Shown piece after piece: positions 12,849 to 29,770 of a DNA stretch of 64,000 bases (within the stretch, counting starts at the first letter, position 1; every line of letters starts with the position of its first letter). The notes under the pieces are model-generated. The model was not told where the DNA came from. It did no database searches and saw only the letters and a program-made list of their open reading frames with translations. A program made the position numbers and the translations under genes. Source of the DNA: Tetrahymena thermophila SB210 (Eukaryota; Ciliophora; Oligohymenophorea; Hymenostomatida; Tetrahymenidae); the NCBI RefSeq assembly GCF_000189635.1, contig NW_002476278.1:62001-126000 (forward strand). Direction: 5' to 3'.

Positions 12849-15800
12849 ATGGGTAATGTAATTAAGCAATTAGGTAATACCTCTGGAGATTCTAATGTCA
12901 AGACTAAGAATAGTATTTTAATGGGTTAAGCCTTAAGTAAGCTTAGAGAATACCATGGGTCTTTTAAAAGTGTTTGTGATACATTTGCAATTGAATAAAA
13001 TGAATTCGACTAGATATTAGGTCAACCAGATAAAAGTTAGGAGCTCTTTTAATTATGGGATAGAGATAAAAATGGTTTAATTGATGCTTTAGAATTATTT
13101 TCTGGTTTGATTTTATTTTCTGAAGCAAAATTTGAAGATAAATTGCGTTTCTTGTTTGACATATTTGATTTTAATGAATTAAATAGTTTAAGCATTATTG
13201 ATTTAGAATTTATGATGATATCTTGTTGCAACGCAACATTCAAAATGCTAGATATTTCAGAGTCTGAAGTTAATGAAGAAGATATTACAGAGTTTTTAGG
13301 TAAAAATTTTAATGATGATTCACGTGTTAATATTTCATAAATGTTGAAGTGGTGTGCAAAAACTCCAGAAATTCGTGAGTTTATGCTTAAGATAAAAAAA
13401 CTTCCTCCTGAAAGTAAGAATCAAAAAAATTAGCACACAAATAATCTTTTACTAGACTCTGAAAGAGTGAGTACCTTTTAGGAAACTAAATCTCTTGGTG
13501 CAATAATAAATTCCAAGAAATATTAACAAAAATTAGATTGGCTAAGTACATTTTCGAAAAAGCTTTAATATTTAAATTAATCAAATAGTAAAACCAGTCA
13601 AAAAGATGCTTACTGTAAAATAAATTGGGTATATGGATTCCGCTCTCAAAATGTTAATCATCCACTAGAATACATAGCTCCAAGCAGCTCTGCTGAATCA
13701 GAGAGAATACTTTACTTTACTGCTTGTATAGTAGTTATTTTCTATCCTTAAGTAAATAAATTATTTTATTCATATAAACTGTTATATAAATATATCAATT
13801 ATTCTACTTTATTAAATAAGATAACATATAAGAATAATATTTTAATAATCGATTAGATTATCATTTTATCAACTAACGAAAATATTGTATTATTATAATA
13901 GATTAAAATATAAAGGCATTATATTGAGCATGACAAAGAGGTTAATTGTTTAGCAGTTGCAAAAAAGAAACATCTTGTAGCAAGTGGAGAATTAGGTGAT
14001 AAGCCTCATTTGCATATTTGGGATCCAAATACACTTTAAAATTTAGGAGTTATTAAAGGAATTCATTAAAGGGGTATTATTTTAATAACATTCTTTCGTG
14101 ATGATGAGTTCATAGCAAGTTGTGGTTCTCGTTTGAACTCTCCGATTCTTATCCATAGTCTGAAGGATTATTCATTAGTTTTGAGTACCTTTGTCGATGA
14201 GCCAGTTATTGAATTATTGACAATAAGAAATTATATTGGGTAATTCTCGTTGAATCACTCAAATAAAAAGTACAACCCTTAATTTAAGCCTGTCTTTTCA
14301 AGTAAAAATATTTATCTAAAAACTATTTAATTAATAAACATTTTACAAAAAAAGCATCAAAGAATGCATAAAATAAAAAGGATATTAGAGCATACTTAGT
14401 AAAATAAGAAAATTAGCTTAGCATATATGAAAGTATGATTGAAGATTTCTAAAATTCATTTATAGTTTGCACATCAAGGAAAATTCTAATGCTTCACTAT
14501 TAAAATGGGCATTTTTAAAAAGCTGAAATTAACTTAAATAAAGGAGAAGAAAATTAATAAATTAGTGATATAACTTGTGCTGCAGCTTTACGTTTAAATG
14601 ATGAATAGCCTTACTTGAAAGCCTTTTAAAAAGAAGAAGACTCTTGCATCGTGATAATAACAGGACACTCAGATGGTCAAATTTACATGTGGAGAAATAT
14701 GGATGAATCTGAAAATGAGAAAATTAACATTGAAGAAGAAACAAGAGAAAAATCTTAAGCAGGTCAAAATTCAATAGTTTGCATTGTCACATATTAATAC
14801 GGTATTATTGTTGCTACTGGAGCTTCTATGATTTATTTATTTGATCTTAAAATGAAATAACCTCCTATTCAAAAGATTGAGCTAACCACTTTTCCCTTTA
14901 AGCTCTTTAATTACGATATTGCTGATATTTTAGTTGCTGTTGATAAGTTACTCATCTCTACAATTTATGGTGATATTATTGAAATAAAGCTTAACTAAAA
15001 GTAAGAATGGTAATCAAATAAATTTATTATGAAAACTCATGCAAATAGACTCAATTACATTACAAAACTAAATGGTAATTTAAATGCTATGTGTATTCTT
15101 GAAAGACCTGAAAATGATGATAAAATTCTTTTTGTTGCAGGCTAATCGTCAGTTGTGTATGGTTTTTCATTAGAAACGCATGAAATAGTAGATATTTGGA
15201 CGATTGGTTAAGAAAAGCCAATCACTGCTATGGATTGTGTCAATTTTGAGGATGGTGGCACAGTATTTGCTATTGGATGTGATAATGGTCAAATATATAT
15301 GCGTATTGATTGGTAAAAATTATTTGCTTTTTTAAATATATAGTTTTTGTTTTATGTTTTCATCAAATTTTAAAAATAAAAATAATTTAAAATAGGGAAG
15401 AATCTCCTAAGTCATATGATTGTAAGAAAATGATCTTAGATTTAAAATTTTCAAGTGATACCTTTTATTTGATAGCTGCTTGCTCTGATAATTAAGTTTA
15501 TTTATTTAGTTTGAGTAATAATAGTTACTTCTAAGTAAATCCAAAAAAGCTAAGCTTAGAAGAAGTTCCTATATACATTCACTTTTTAGATGATAATAAG
15601 AGTTTTATCATTGGTACTAATCAAAGACAGCAGTACAAAGTTGAAATTCCAGATTTAAAAAGTAAGAACATATAATAAGAGAATGAAAAACTTAATTGTA
15701 CAATTTGGAATTTAAGATATCCCCTCCATACTAAAAATTATGTTGATTCTATGCTCCCAATAATTATTGGTGCTGATATTAAAGTATTTTTGATATATTT

Positions 15801-18800
15801 AAATAGAACTAAATAAGCAATTAATAATATTTATTAGGTTTTTTTAGCAGCTGGAGAATCAGGGTATCTTTACTATTGGAGAGATTAAGAATAACTAGAG
15901 TCTAACTGTGGAGGTTTTTTGAAGGGTCACTCATCTTAAATCTCAAGACTGTTAATGACTAAAAGTTAAGATCTATTTTTCTCATTAGGTTCAAAAGATA
16001 ACTCCATAATAGAATGGAAAGTTGATTTTATCAATGATTACAATGATTTCTCAAAGCCATTCAAAGAAGACAACAATAGTGCTTTATCTAATTTAGAAAT
16101 CGTTTCAAAAGTAGCATAGTTAAAAGATGATATTTTAGTCAGAGAATTATCTTATAGCTACATAGGAAAGAATAACTTTATATCAGACACATTTAGAGAC
16201 ACCTTTGTGCTCTTTAAGTAAATATATTTTTTATATAATTTTGAATCAGATAAATTTTTTAAAAATAAAAAAAAATAGAGGAACAGAGCAAAAAATATTA
16301 TAAAATTTGAATATTTAAGAAGAATTTGAAAAGAAATATGATTTATAAATGAAAAGACCTCCTCCTTTAAGCTTAGAACTCGATTTTGTGTATGGCTTTT
16401 AGGCATTTGATAAAAGAAAAACTCTTCACTATGCGCACATTTACTATGATAAAGAATTTCAATTTGGTGTTGATGAAAATGGAAATCCTATTAGAAAGAG
16501 CAAATATAGTTATAAATACGATATCTTGAAGAATTTAAGTAGACATCGTAACATATTAGGTTTCTAAAAGCATAAAAACACAAGTATTACTCAATAGCCT
16601 CTAAACAATACTCTATAATTATCTTACGACCAGCCTCATGAAAATTGCTAAAGATTATTTGTTTACTTTTGTTCAAGAATAGGTATTGTGTATGATCCAG
16701 TAAGAAATAAATAAATCTTTTATGAAGGTCATAAGTCTAAAATTTCTTGTTTAGTGGTCCATCCACTCAAGTATTTAGTTGCTACTGGAGAAGCCTCTTC
16801 CAAGCCTACTATTCATGTTTGGAATGTTCTTAATTGCGAACCTTTTAAGATTCTATCTACATTCCACAAAAATGGTATTTCAAACTTAAATTAATTATGA
16901 CATATTTAAACTATAATTACTTAATCTAGGTATTATTAATATGGCATTTTCCAATTAATCTAGCTTAATTGTTTCTGTTGGTATGGATATTAACTTCTCT
17001 TTACAAGTTACTAACTGGAAGACTGAAGAAATAATAGCTCTTAGAAACAGTGGACAATATCATATTTTTGATGTCTGCTTTAATCCTTATAACAGATATG
17101 AATTCGTTACTTGTGGAACTCAAAATATAACAGTTTGGGAGATGAATGGTAGAAATATCCTAAGAAAATTAGTTGTTAATGCTGCGAGTGAAAGTGATTA
17201 TGGTGCTAATTGTTGTATTACTTGTGTTGATTATATATCTTATTATATAAATGAAAGTATTGATTATGATATCATAGCTGGTAATAACTTCGGAGACCTT
17301 ATTTTAATTACATGCAATAAATATGTTGTTGCCAGAAATAAAGCTCATTTAAAAATGATTAATTGCATAAAAATATTTAAGGTAATCTTTTTTTTATTAA
17401 TAAAAGAAATTAAATTAATTTAATGTTAGTATTAGTTTTATTTTTGTTTACTAAATTTATATTTAAATAGGCTTTCGAAGAACATATATTGATTATCACT
17501 GCTGGAGAAGATGAGCTTATAAAGATTTGGGATACAAAATTTAATTTGATAAATGAAATAAAAATAAAATAGATACCTGAATTCAGCTATTTATCAACCA
17601 GCTAAACTAATACAAAAGATTTAAAAAATTTATCAGCATAATCAATTGATATTTACTTCTGTGGTATGCACCAGCAATTAATAGAATAAAAGCTTAAGAG
17701 CCAAAATTCTAAGCTATAAAATACACAACAAAGTAATAAAAAGAAGGAGGAATAAACAGAAAAATAATGGCCCATTATTTTATTTGGAACCCGTAACGGA
17801 GCAATTATGGAGGCCACCTTCTAATTAGATGAAGCAAGTTTAAAAATAAACAACAATGATGAATTTAGGAATAATTTAAGTACAGTAGTGAGGTAATATA
17901 TTTTAATTTAAAAAAAAATAAATTTAATAAAATAATTAATAGGAGAGACTAGAAATAAGAAGAAAGTGATGAATCTGAAGATGAATAGGAGAATAATAAG
18001 ATATAGTTATACGGATAAGCTAAATATTTCAAAAATTTCAGATTTTCTGAGTTTTTATAGTTCCATAGCAACTAAACTCATCATAGTCAAACAAAATAAA
18101 ATTTATATGAAAATATCTTTAACAAAAAGGTAAATTTTGTTTGTTCATTTTAAAATTTAATATTAAATTAATATTTATAAAAAATAACTTAAAAGGTTTA
18201 TTTTGCTCTCCATCCATAGGATTAAATTATGGTTACTGTTGGTGAAGATGGTTTATTATGTATGTTTGATTTAACAAATGATAAACCTTTGCTCATTAAG
18301 CATTTGTAAAATACTCCTTCGTGTGTTAAATTCTGTCCTTTTGATGGAAATATACTAGTTATTGGATTCACTAATGGATGTATTCGTTTCTTCAGCTCTA
18401 TTATTAACAAAAGTAAATTTGGTAAAAAGCATGAAAGATACGAAGCACCCTAACTTGATGTTAGATAAATAGTCGATGATGGCAAAACAGCAGTTCTTAA
18501 CATCGAGTTTTCTGATGATGGTCAGTATATGGCTGCTTCATATGATAACTCGAGATAATCCAAAGAACAAGAAAGTAAATTTGAAAAAGAAGGGTCTTTT
18601 ATATAAATATTCAAAAGCAAGCAAAGACTAGGAGGAATAGCCTCTAACAAAAAAGATAATGCAAATTACTAAAAATATATTGAGATTAAATGTCCTAGTG
18701 TTTATGAGAGTTATAGAACAGACTCTAATGCTTATGGTAATTTGTATATATTTTGTTCTAATTATTATAATTAAATTTTAAAACAAAAGGTTGTGCTGTT

Positions 18801-21800
18801 TATTTCATGACTTTCTCAATAAATGATGACTTTTTACTTATCTACTATTAACTAGTAGATAACTATTTAGTTAGAATTAATCATGATTAATAAGGTCATT
18901 ATATGATTTGGGATATTAAAAATAATTAAGCTGTTAAGTTATGGGAAAATATTTAATCTATTAAGTGGCAAAAGTTAAATTTTCCTAATTCTTTGAAAGC
19001 TTAGTATTAATATTATCCACAGCTGCTCATTGCTGATGAAATAAGTAAAGACTCCACTTTAAGCTAGAACATTGGTCCTTTAGGTTCAAATGTTAACTAA
19101 TAGCTAAATACAGCATAAGGTGCATAAATAGTTGGTAATAATGCCCAAGTACCTTATATTTCTGTTATGCTTGACTTAAAAGTAATTTGATTTAAAAATT
19201 TTTAAGTTTAAAACCATGATTTTTATTAATAAAATAGCCTTATTTGATTTGTGGTAGCATAAAAGGTGATTTACATCTTGTTAAGCAAACTTGCTTAATG
19301 AAAGATAAAGATGGAAAAGAGGGAATTAGCTAAAATATAGTTGTAAGGCCAGATTAAATGTGCTTAGCTAAAAGTTATTCCTCTCATGTCTCATTTATAA
19401 ATTAGTGTGAAAGGACTATAATTAATGGAAATAAGACTTACTTATTTACATCAGGAATAACAGATGAATCCATATTCAAATGGAAGTTGAAGGAAGAAGA
19501 TCAGTATTGGGATTTAGATAATTTAACCTATAAACTGGACTAACCTGATATTTTTGCTGAGTTAGTTACAAAAGACAAATTCAGTAACTTATAAAATGAA
19601 GTATTACCCTAAAGACAGGAAACTGCAGAAACTTGCAGTTAAATTGAAGATACTAAAGAGAGCCCTGTAGAACTTAAGCTCTCTAATATTATTGGAAGAA
19701 AGTCTTTTAACAGGTATGTTTACTAATTACATTTATCCTTATTCAATTAATAATAAATTCTTTTTTCTAAAGATATAATAATTTGTTTTATGACTACGAT
19801 GAAAATATTCTCTATTTGGCAGGTTGTAATTTAGTTATTTTGAAGAGTGACCAGTTCGATGAATAAAACTCAGCTACAAATCAAAATTTAGATGAAAAGC
19901 AATCATTTTTGTGTAAGTATATTTTTATATGTTTATGAAAAAATAAATTTTCTATTTAATATAAATTAAAAAAGAATTAAAATAAGAGTTTGTTAAACTG
20001 GATGCTTCTATTAATAGTAGTTTCCCATAGTTGTCATGCTTTAGTTTATCAGAAGATAAGAAGTTTTTAGTCGCTGGAACTATAGAGACTTAAGCTAAGT
20101 TAATAATTTGGGATATATGTAGTAGAACTTGTATTAAGACTCTCCGTATAACAAACAGTCCTATGATTCTAAAAGCTAAATTTGCACACGATAATAAACA
20201 TATTGGGCTTGTAGCACTTACAAATGACTATACAATGTGCGTTTATTTGATAGATTCATAATCTGGATAAGTTTTGGGATGTGCTAATTTCCCTTATTCA
20301 TTACCTTACAAAATAAAAGATTTAGCCTTCTTACCGAATTCTATTTATTAATTCATAACATGTGGAATTCAAAATATGTCTCACTGGAAATTTAATGGTA
20401 AAAATTAATTTAAATTAATTCATATTATCTTATATTGATGGTATTATTATTATATAGGATCAATACTCTCTTATCATCAAATGGAAATAGAGAATCCTCC
20501 TCCAGAAAAGGATCTGAAAAAGAATAATGATGATGTAGCAAAAGATGATGCAAATAGAGAAGATTATGAAAAAGAAGAAGAGGCTAATGAAGAGGAAGAA
20601 GAACCTACAAAATTAAAAGTTTCTTTCCTTTGTATTATTTTTGTTCAAGACGTTATTATTACTTCTGGTGAAGATGGATATTTGTATGTATGGGAAGAAA
20701 ACAAGATAAAAAAGAAACATCCTGCTCACAAATTAACAATTGGAACATTATTTGCAAAAAGAGAAAGCAATTTGTTTGTATCAGGTAGTTTAGATGGCAG
20801 AGTGTGTTTGTGGGAGATTTTCCCTTCAAATTATAATTATGAAATAATCAAAATCCAAGAATACAGCATCACAAATTTACAACCAGAACTAGTGTTGAAG
20901 AAGCCAGAGTTTTAGATTTAATCAATATGTATAGGATCAAAGTAATAAAATTAGCAATATTTTAATTTTAAATTAATTAATTAATTTTACTATTAACATA
21001 CAGATATATTTTAGCAGGAACTAAGAGCGGTGACATTTATGAACTTCTTTTACCACAATATACTGAAGAAGATTTTTATAGAGATTCTAATAATCCAGTA
21101 AATAAATGAAACAAATAATTTTTTTTAAAATATATCTTTTTATTTACTTAAATAAAAAAAGAATGTTGTAAGCAATTAAGCCCTTGCATATTCGAAAGAA
21201 GAAGGCGAGGATTAAGATGAATAGCAGGTTTAATTGATGTCTCAACCAAAAAATAGTAGATAAAATTAAATCAACTTGAGACTCAGCTGTCACGACCAGG
21301 AAATACCACTATCTTTAGTAAATATATCGATTATAAATAAAATAAATTAAACTATATTATTTATTTTTTAGGGGTTTTCAGATGATTCTAAGTACCTTTA
21401 TTCTATTACTTAGAAGGGATTTTTCTGTGTTTGGGATATTCAAACTTTAAAAAGAATATTTTTTAAGTTTTTCAATAAAGATACCTAAGGTTTAATTGTT
21501 TGCAAACAATCATCTAAAATATATATTGCGTTTGATAATGAAATATAAATTCTTAAAAATGATATTTATGCTAGAAAATCATAGAATAGTAATACAGGTT
21601 TAGCAGCAACTAATTAGAATTTAGGCAGTTATAATAATATGTTAAGACCTCAAATGTTTAGTAATAATAATTTTGAGAAGCTAACACCATTTTCTTTCGA
21701 ATCTTTGAAATCTTAGCCTTTAGATAGCACTATTTCAGATATGAAATTGAGTAAAGGAGAGAAATTGTTAGCTGTTGCTATTTAAAATAAAATTAACATA

Positions 21801-22436
21801 TATTCTCCTGTAGGTGATGAAACTTCTCCTAATCTCAAGCTACTTTGTACTATTTCTAACCTTGCTTCTCCAGTTGAGTACATAGATTTCACTGAAGATG
21901 ATAATTTCTTACTATACAAGGACACCTTAGAGGAAGTTTCTATTATTGACTTATCAAATTAGAAAAAGATTAATACTATATTTATAGAACATGATATTGA
22001 GTGGTGCTCTGATGGTATCAAAATTGGTGAAAAAACTAAGGGAGTTCATAGTCACTATTCTGATGAGAATAAAATACTAAAAATTACTCCTATTACTACT
22101 AATTGTATAGCTGTTACTGACGAAATGGGTAAATAAATTTATATTTTTTATTTTTATTCTAATTAAAAAATGTATATTTTATATATAGGCACTATCAGAC
22201 TATTTAACTATCCTTGCGATAGTGGCACAGGTAATGGGTATATGAGATGCTATCCAGATCACTTAAATAATGTAAACTAGTGTGTACTCTCGCCTGATAA
22301 AAGATTCCTTGTAACATCAAGTGAAAGAGATAGGTGTATATTTATTTGGACAGTTATTGAAATAAGTAATTAAGATAACGAATATGATGGCTAAAATGAT
22401 TAAGATGAAAATGGAGACGATGAAGATCGTAACTGA
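12849..22436 (+). CDS. EF-hand plus multi-module EML-type WD40 protein
   Basis: 2,798 residues from 19 exons. N-terminal calcium-binding region: canonical EF loop DRDKNGLIDALE at residues 71-82, with a degenerate partner after it. Then a HELP-like element (INWVYGFRSQNVNHP) running into WD40 blades (HDKEVNCLAVAKKKHLVASG). A second HELP/WD40 module is encoded at about 16370-16860 (LDFVYGFQAF, then GHKSKISCLVVHPLKYLVAT). A third, degenerate one begins around 19690. This is the layout of the echinoderm microtubule-associated protein-like family, whose tandem beta-propellers bind tubulin; long EMLs carry three modules. A cytoskeletal or ciliary role is therefore inferred. Introns: 13752-13901, 14302-14354, 15313-15395, 15784-15837, 16218-16278, 16875-16929, 17382-17470, 17893-17942, 18130-18195, 18737-18789, 19182-19237, 19714-19772, 19913-19974, 20398-20457, 20942-21003, 21098-21161, 21318-21371, 22129-22188. 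An acidic Glu/Asp insert lies at about 20500-20610. The product starts MGN, so N-myristoylation is possible but not supported further. Confidence 0.85.
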
Positions 22437-22605
22437 TCAATAATTATTAAGAGTTATAAAATACTATTAAATTTAGTATAATAAGATTTAAATTATAAAA
22501 ACCACAAAATAAAAAAATATATTACAAGTAAATTTAATTCATATAATTAATTTGTTAAATTTTGAATGAATATGATTAGATTTGTGTTATCTTATTTAAT
22601 ATTTA

Positions 22606-23505
22606 TCATTACTATTCATTTTGACTTTAACTTAAGTGCTTCTCATAGAGATATATGTTTTTGCTTATACCTGATGCAGCTAAAAAAATTAAAAGTAAAT
22701 TATTAAATAAATTAGTTTTTTTAAATATGAACTTACATTATATGCAGAAAAAATTAGCAATATCTGCATAAGAAGAAAAATATTTACTGTGATACATTAA
22801 ATATAGCTACTGTTGCTCTATCAGTGTCAATTTATATTATCTCGTTGAATGTTGGCTATATAAGTTATAATACTCTTCTTTTTTAAAGAAATTTGGTACA
22901 ATTAAACCAGATAATTCTTCAAATTTAGAAAACTCTTCAAGCTTGAATCTTCTAAATTCATTAATTTAATCTTTTGGAACAAATTTCAAATAAATCCAAT
23001 TATTGTAAGGCTTTGAGTATCCAAGAATTTTTCTATAAAAGTAATCATAAGGATACCTATAGCATCCAAACACATTTTTAACAAGCTATTTTGTAGCAAA
23101 AAGAGGTATTTAAGTTTATGCTATATCCTCTTGTTTGATAATTATCAAACTTTAATCTGAAATTTCAATTTGGTTATTGTAGCTGCTATTTAAATTACCA
23201 GAATTTTATTAAGATAAATTTTTGTTGGGTTATGAGATTAAATTTTAGTTAGATTTTTGATTTGAAAAAGTATTTTTCAAAAGAGAGTGAAGATTTTATA
23301 TAATTTTTGCGCAATCACTATTAATTTCTTATGCATATTAACAGCTATCTATTAAATCTTCTAAAAAACTTAACTCTTTGAGGTCTTTACCAGTCAACTA
23401 CTCACAAATTAAAATACTCCTTTATAATAATTTTAATTACTATTAGAGCATTTAATTTATACTATCTTTTAGATTAAAAAACTATGCTGATGTTTCACTA
23501 CTCAT
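22606..23505 (-). CDS. Hypothetical protein
   Basis: Frame from ATG 23505 to TGA 22606-22608. With a probable 57-nt intron (22680-22736, GTAAGT...TTTTTTAG) the product is 280 residues. Not recognised. The N-terminal half looks helical (LLQRSILICEQLTGKDLKEL) followed by a Ser/Asn/Gln linker. The C-terminal half is a compact, aromatic-rich domain: GCYRYPYDYFYRKILGYSKP, then NNWIYLKFVPKDQINEFRRF. That domain is the part most worth a profile search. The gene converges on the EML gene, with 170 bases between their stops. Confidence 0.65.
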
Positions 23506-24134
23506 ATCAAATATATATTTTTTTTATTTTTTTTAATTATAAAGGATTTGTTTTTAAAAAAGTCAGATATTAAAACAGTATCTAGCTGTATACATTATAT
23601 AGTCATTTTATAATTTTACTTATATTATATATAGGATAAGAAGATTGTATTTAAAATTCAATTCAATAAAAAACTAAAATCCATCAAAATAAAATTTTTG
23701 TTTTTACGTAACAAAAACTTAAAAATAAATTTTAATTTTTATAAATACCATGTTTTAAATTACAAAAAGGATTTCAATTAAGCTTAAAGAATATTAATTT
23801 TTTATCATTATAAGAATTTTAATTTTTTCTAATTTCAAAAAAATTTCCCTATTTTAAATTCAAATCTATTACATTCACAGTAGAAACTATTACATTTTTT
23901 TAACTGTTTAAAATAAGTAGAATAATCACTTATTTATTTATAAATAAGATCACTTAAATGATTTAATTTTCATTTCTAAAAATGATTAATTTGTATAATT
24001 TACTTTTAATCATGAAAGTAATGACATTAAAAAAAGTAATTTAAATTATCGTTCAAAAAATTAATTGATTGATTGTTAAAAAACAAATAAATAAATCAAA
24101 TTTCGAATTTAGTTTAAAACTTATTTTTAAAATA
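23506..24134. other. Divergent intergenic region
   Basis: Separates the minus-strand gene starting at 23505 from the kinase starting at 24135, so it should contain both promoters. It is AT-rich with poly-T and poly-A runs. No distinct motif recognised. Confidence 0.55.
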
Positions 24135-27230
<3,096 letters not shown>

Positions 27231-28100
27231 GAGTTTTTGAAGGAAAAAAAAAAATTTACTATCAATTAAAGTGAAATTTTAGAATAAAAAATAAAAAAAG
27301 TAAAGAAAATTTATTTATTCAATTAATTATTTTGATTTGCATAAGAAGGAAATTTCTTTTTAAAAAATAAAAACTAAAATTATTCAAAAATAAATTTTAA
27401 AAGTTAAACAAAAAAACTTAATTTTTTATCTGTAAGTTTATATTATAGCTTTATAATAAATAAATAAAAATAAAGTTAGTAAATCATTATATTATTGGAT
27501 CACTTTACATATTTCAGATTTTACATATTATCTCACAAATAAAAATTACTTTTTAAAAATATCATAAAATTGACTATATTTTATTAAAACTTAATCATTT
27601 AATATAACTTGATGCAATTAAGTGATGATAATTTAAAGCTAATACATTTAAAAATAAATATAAATATTAATTTTCATATTTTTTAATTAAGCAGTAAGCA
27701 TGGTTAAATTTATTTTTTAGGTTTTTGAAGCAGAAAAAAAAGTAATTTGACATGCATTTCGTTTTTTGTGAGTAATTTTTGAGAGTTAGCAACAAAAATA
27801 ATAAAATTAGTAGTGAAATTTTATTTTTTTTTAGGTTAAAAATTTTTTAATTTTATTAGTTTAAAATGAAAGCTACTTCCGTTTAAGTTATTTTTTCCCC
27901 TAAAATTAAACTAATTCAATAATTAATGAGATATTATTATTTTCAATTGAAATAATTTATTAAACTTTCTTAGTATAATTTAAACTACTATCTTTAATTT
28001 AAAAAAAGATTTCAATAAACAAATAAATTTAATTTCCTAGTTGAGTAATTAGATCTTTTTTATTTAGTAATATCAAAATGTTTTATGAATTTTAATTTTA
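27231..28100. other. Convergent intergenic region
   Basis: Lies between the stops of the MST-like kinase (+) and the Q-rich gene (-). AT-rich with no coding signal; presumably two 3' untranslated regions. No terminator structure could be recognised. Confidence 0.55.
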
Positions 28101-29234
28101 TCACTGTTATAAATATTTTTATCTTATTTACATCTTATAATCTAAATTATTATCATAATCTTAATCATTATCATCATCAATACAAGATAATAATGTAATC
28201 AATTTTTAATTATTAGATGTTTTTAGATTTTACAATATATTAATTATTTAGCTTTCCAGCTTTTTTCTAGTTTATTTTTACTATTCGCTTTATTAATAAG
28301 TCTACGTAATATGTCCATTTAAGATGAATTATTTAATCTCTTCATTTTAAATTTAATCTTAAACATTTACATCAATATTTTTATCAGAAAAATTAAAAAC
28401 TTATCTTTGATCATTTTTTGGACTCTCATCATCAAAAAGTTATACCAAATAGTCTTCTATAAATATAATAGTTAATTAATGTTTTTAAAATGATAAAAAA
28501 ATAAAATATTTGTAACCTTGTTGTTCTCCAACATTCTAAAATTTTTTAAGCATAGAAGGGTTTAATTTATTTTTTAAAGCTACTTTAGATAAACCTACAT
28601 TAACAACTTAATAAGGATTAGAATTCATAATATTATTCCCTAAAATTTAATTATTTTTGCTAACATCTATTTCTTTTTAACTAACACTTGTTTTTTTAAA
28701 CAAAAAAGATTTATCCTAGCTTAAAAACTATGAGCTTGTAAGTTTCTAATTTATTAAACTCTCGTTCATTTATTTACTTACTTATTTTAAATCATTTCTT
28801 ATTTGACACTTTTTTTCAAAATCTGATCCACTGATGTTATCGCTAATTTTATCATTATCGAATGATTTTTAACTTTGTATATTTTAAACCATTTTTGAAT
28901 AGTCACCATTGAGGCTATCTTCAAAATTTTAAAGAAATGATTAAATCTGATTATTTTACCTACCTTATTTATCCTTTTAGATAATCTATGAATTTATTTG
29001 ATTTTATTTATTGTTATTCAATTAGTCTTGTTAAAGTTGATCATTACAAACTTAATTCATAATATCTTATTTTTGGTATATATTTTCTAATTTGCAATCA
29101 GTAGCTTGAGTTATATTAGGATCTGTTTATTTTTAAGTTAGAAACCTGCTTTATTCTTATTTTTACTTCTAAAATTCTATGTCATTTATATTATTTTACA
29201 TATTATTATAGATATTATGGATAGTTTAGTTCAT
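28101..29234 (-). CDS. Gln/Asn-rich hypothetical protein
   Basis: Open in the ciliate code from ATG 29234 (an in-frame TGA lies two codons upstream, which fixes the start) to TGA 28101-28103. A probable 60-nt intron at 28457-28516 (GTTAC...TTTATAG) removes a hydrophobic stretch out of character with the rest. The product is 357 residues with the intron spliced or 377 without. Not recognised. The N-terminal half is Q/N/K-rich. A middle section (NIMNSNPYQVVNVGLSKVAL) is more conserved-looking. The C-terminal part is helical (TRKKLESQIINILQNLKTS) and ends in an acidic DDDNDQDYDNN run. A GTAAGT donor-like sequence further upstream could hide another small intron. Confidence 0.62.
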
Positions 29235-29770
29235 TTTTCAAAATTTAATAAGCTTTTAATTACTAAAAATTATAATTCAATCTAAATTTTTTTATTTAGT
29301 TTAGCTTGTAAATATTAACGTATATAATAATGGAATAACAATACCCGCGAAAAATCAAATATTTAGAACACAAAAATATATTTGTTAAATTTTATATTGA
29401 TAAATTATTAAAATAAAGTTGTATACTGGAAAAAATATATAAATTACTTATATTTTTTATATTATTAATTAGTAGGTTTTGTGGATAAAATGCCATTTAT
29501 TTTTTATTAGTAAGATTTGTCTTTTAAAAGTTTTAGATAGTTTTAGTGTGTAAATTTTTTATTAAGTGTTTCAAGTTTTTTAATTGAAATTAATATTATT
29601 AGAATATGATGAGATAAATAGATATATTTATTGATTGATTGATTTTAAATTATTTTTTGTATGCATGCTCTTTTTAACTTTACTGTAATAATAACTTGCA
29701 TTAAAGAATGTATGTTTGATGTATATTGAGACTATCAATATTAAATGAAGACTAATCTAGTTTTAATTAT
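29235..29770. other. Intergenic region with a CCCGCG motif
   Basis: Between two minus-strand genes: the kinase stop at 29771 and the start at 29234. AT-rich, with a single GC cluster at 29341-29354, listed separately. (TTGA)n-like sequence lies near 29630-29645. No gene seen. Confidence 0.55.
29341..29354 (-). promoter_or_regulatory. Possible E2F-like site upstream of the 28101-29234 gene
   Basis: Plus strand ATACCCGCGAAAAA; on the minus strand this reads TTTTTCGCGGGTAT, close to the E2F/DP consensus TTTSSCGC. It lies about 110 bases upstream of the ATG at 29234 in DNA that is otherwise almost free of G and C. The 9-mer ATACCCGCG recurs at 33365. No binding evidence exists here, so this is a motif call only. 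Confidence 0.33.
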
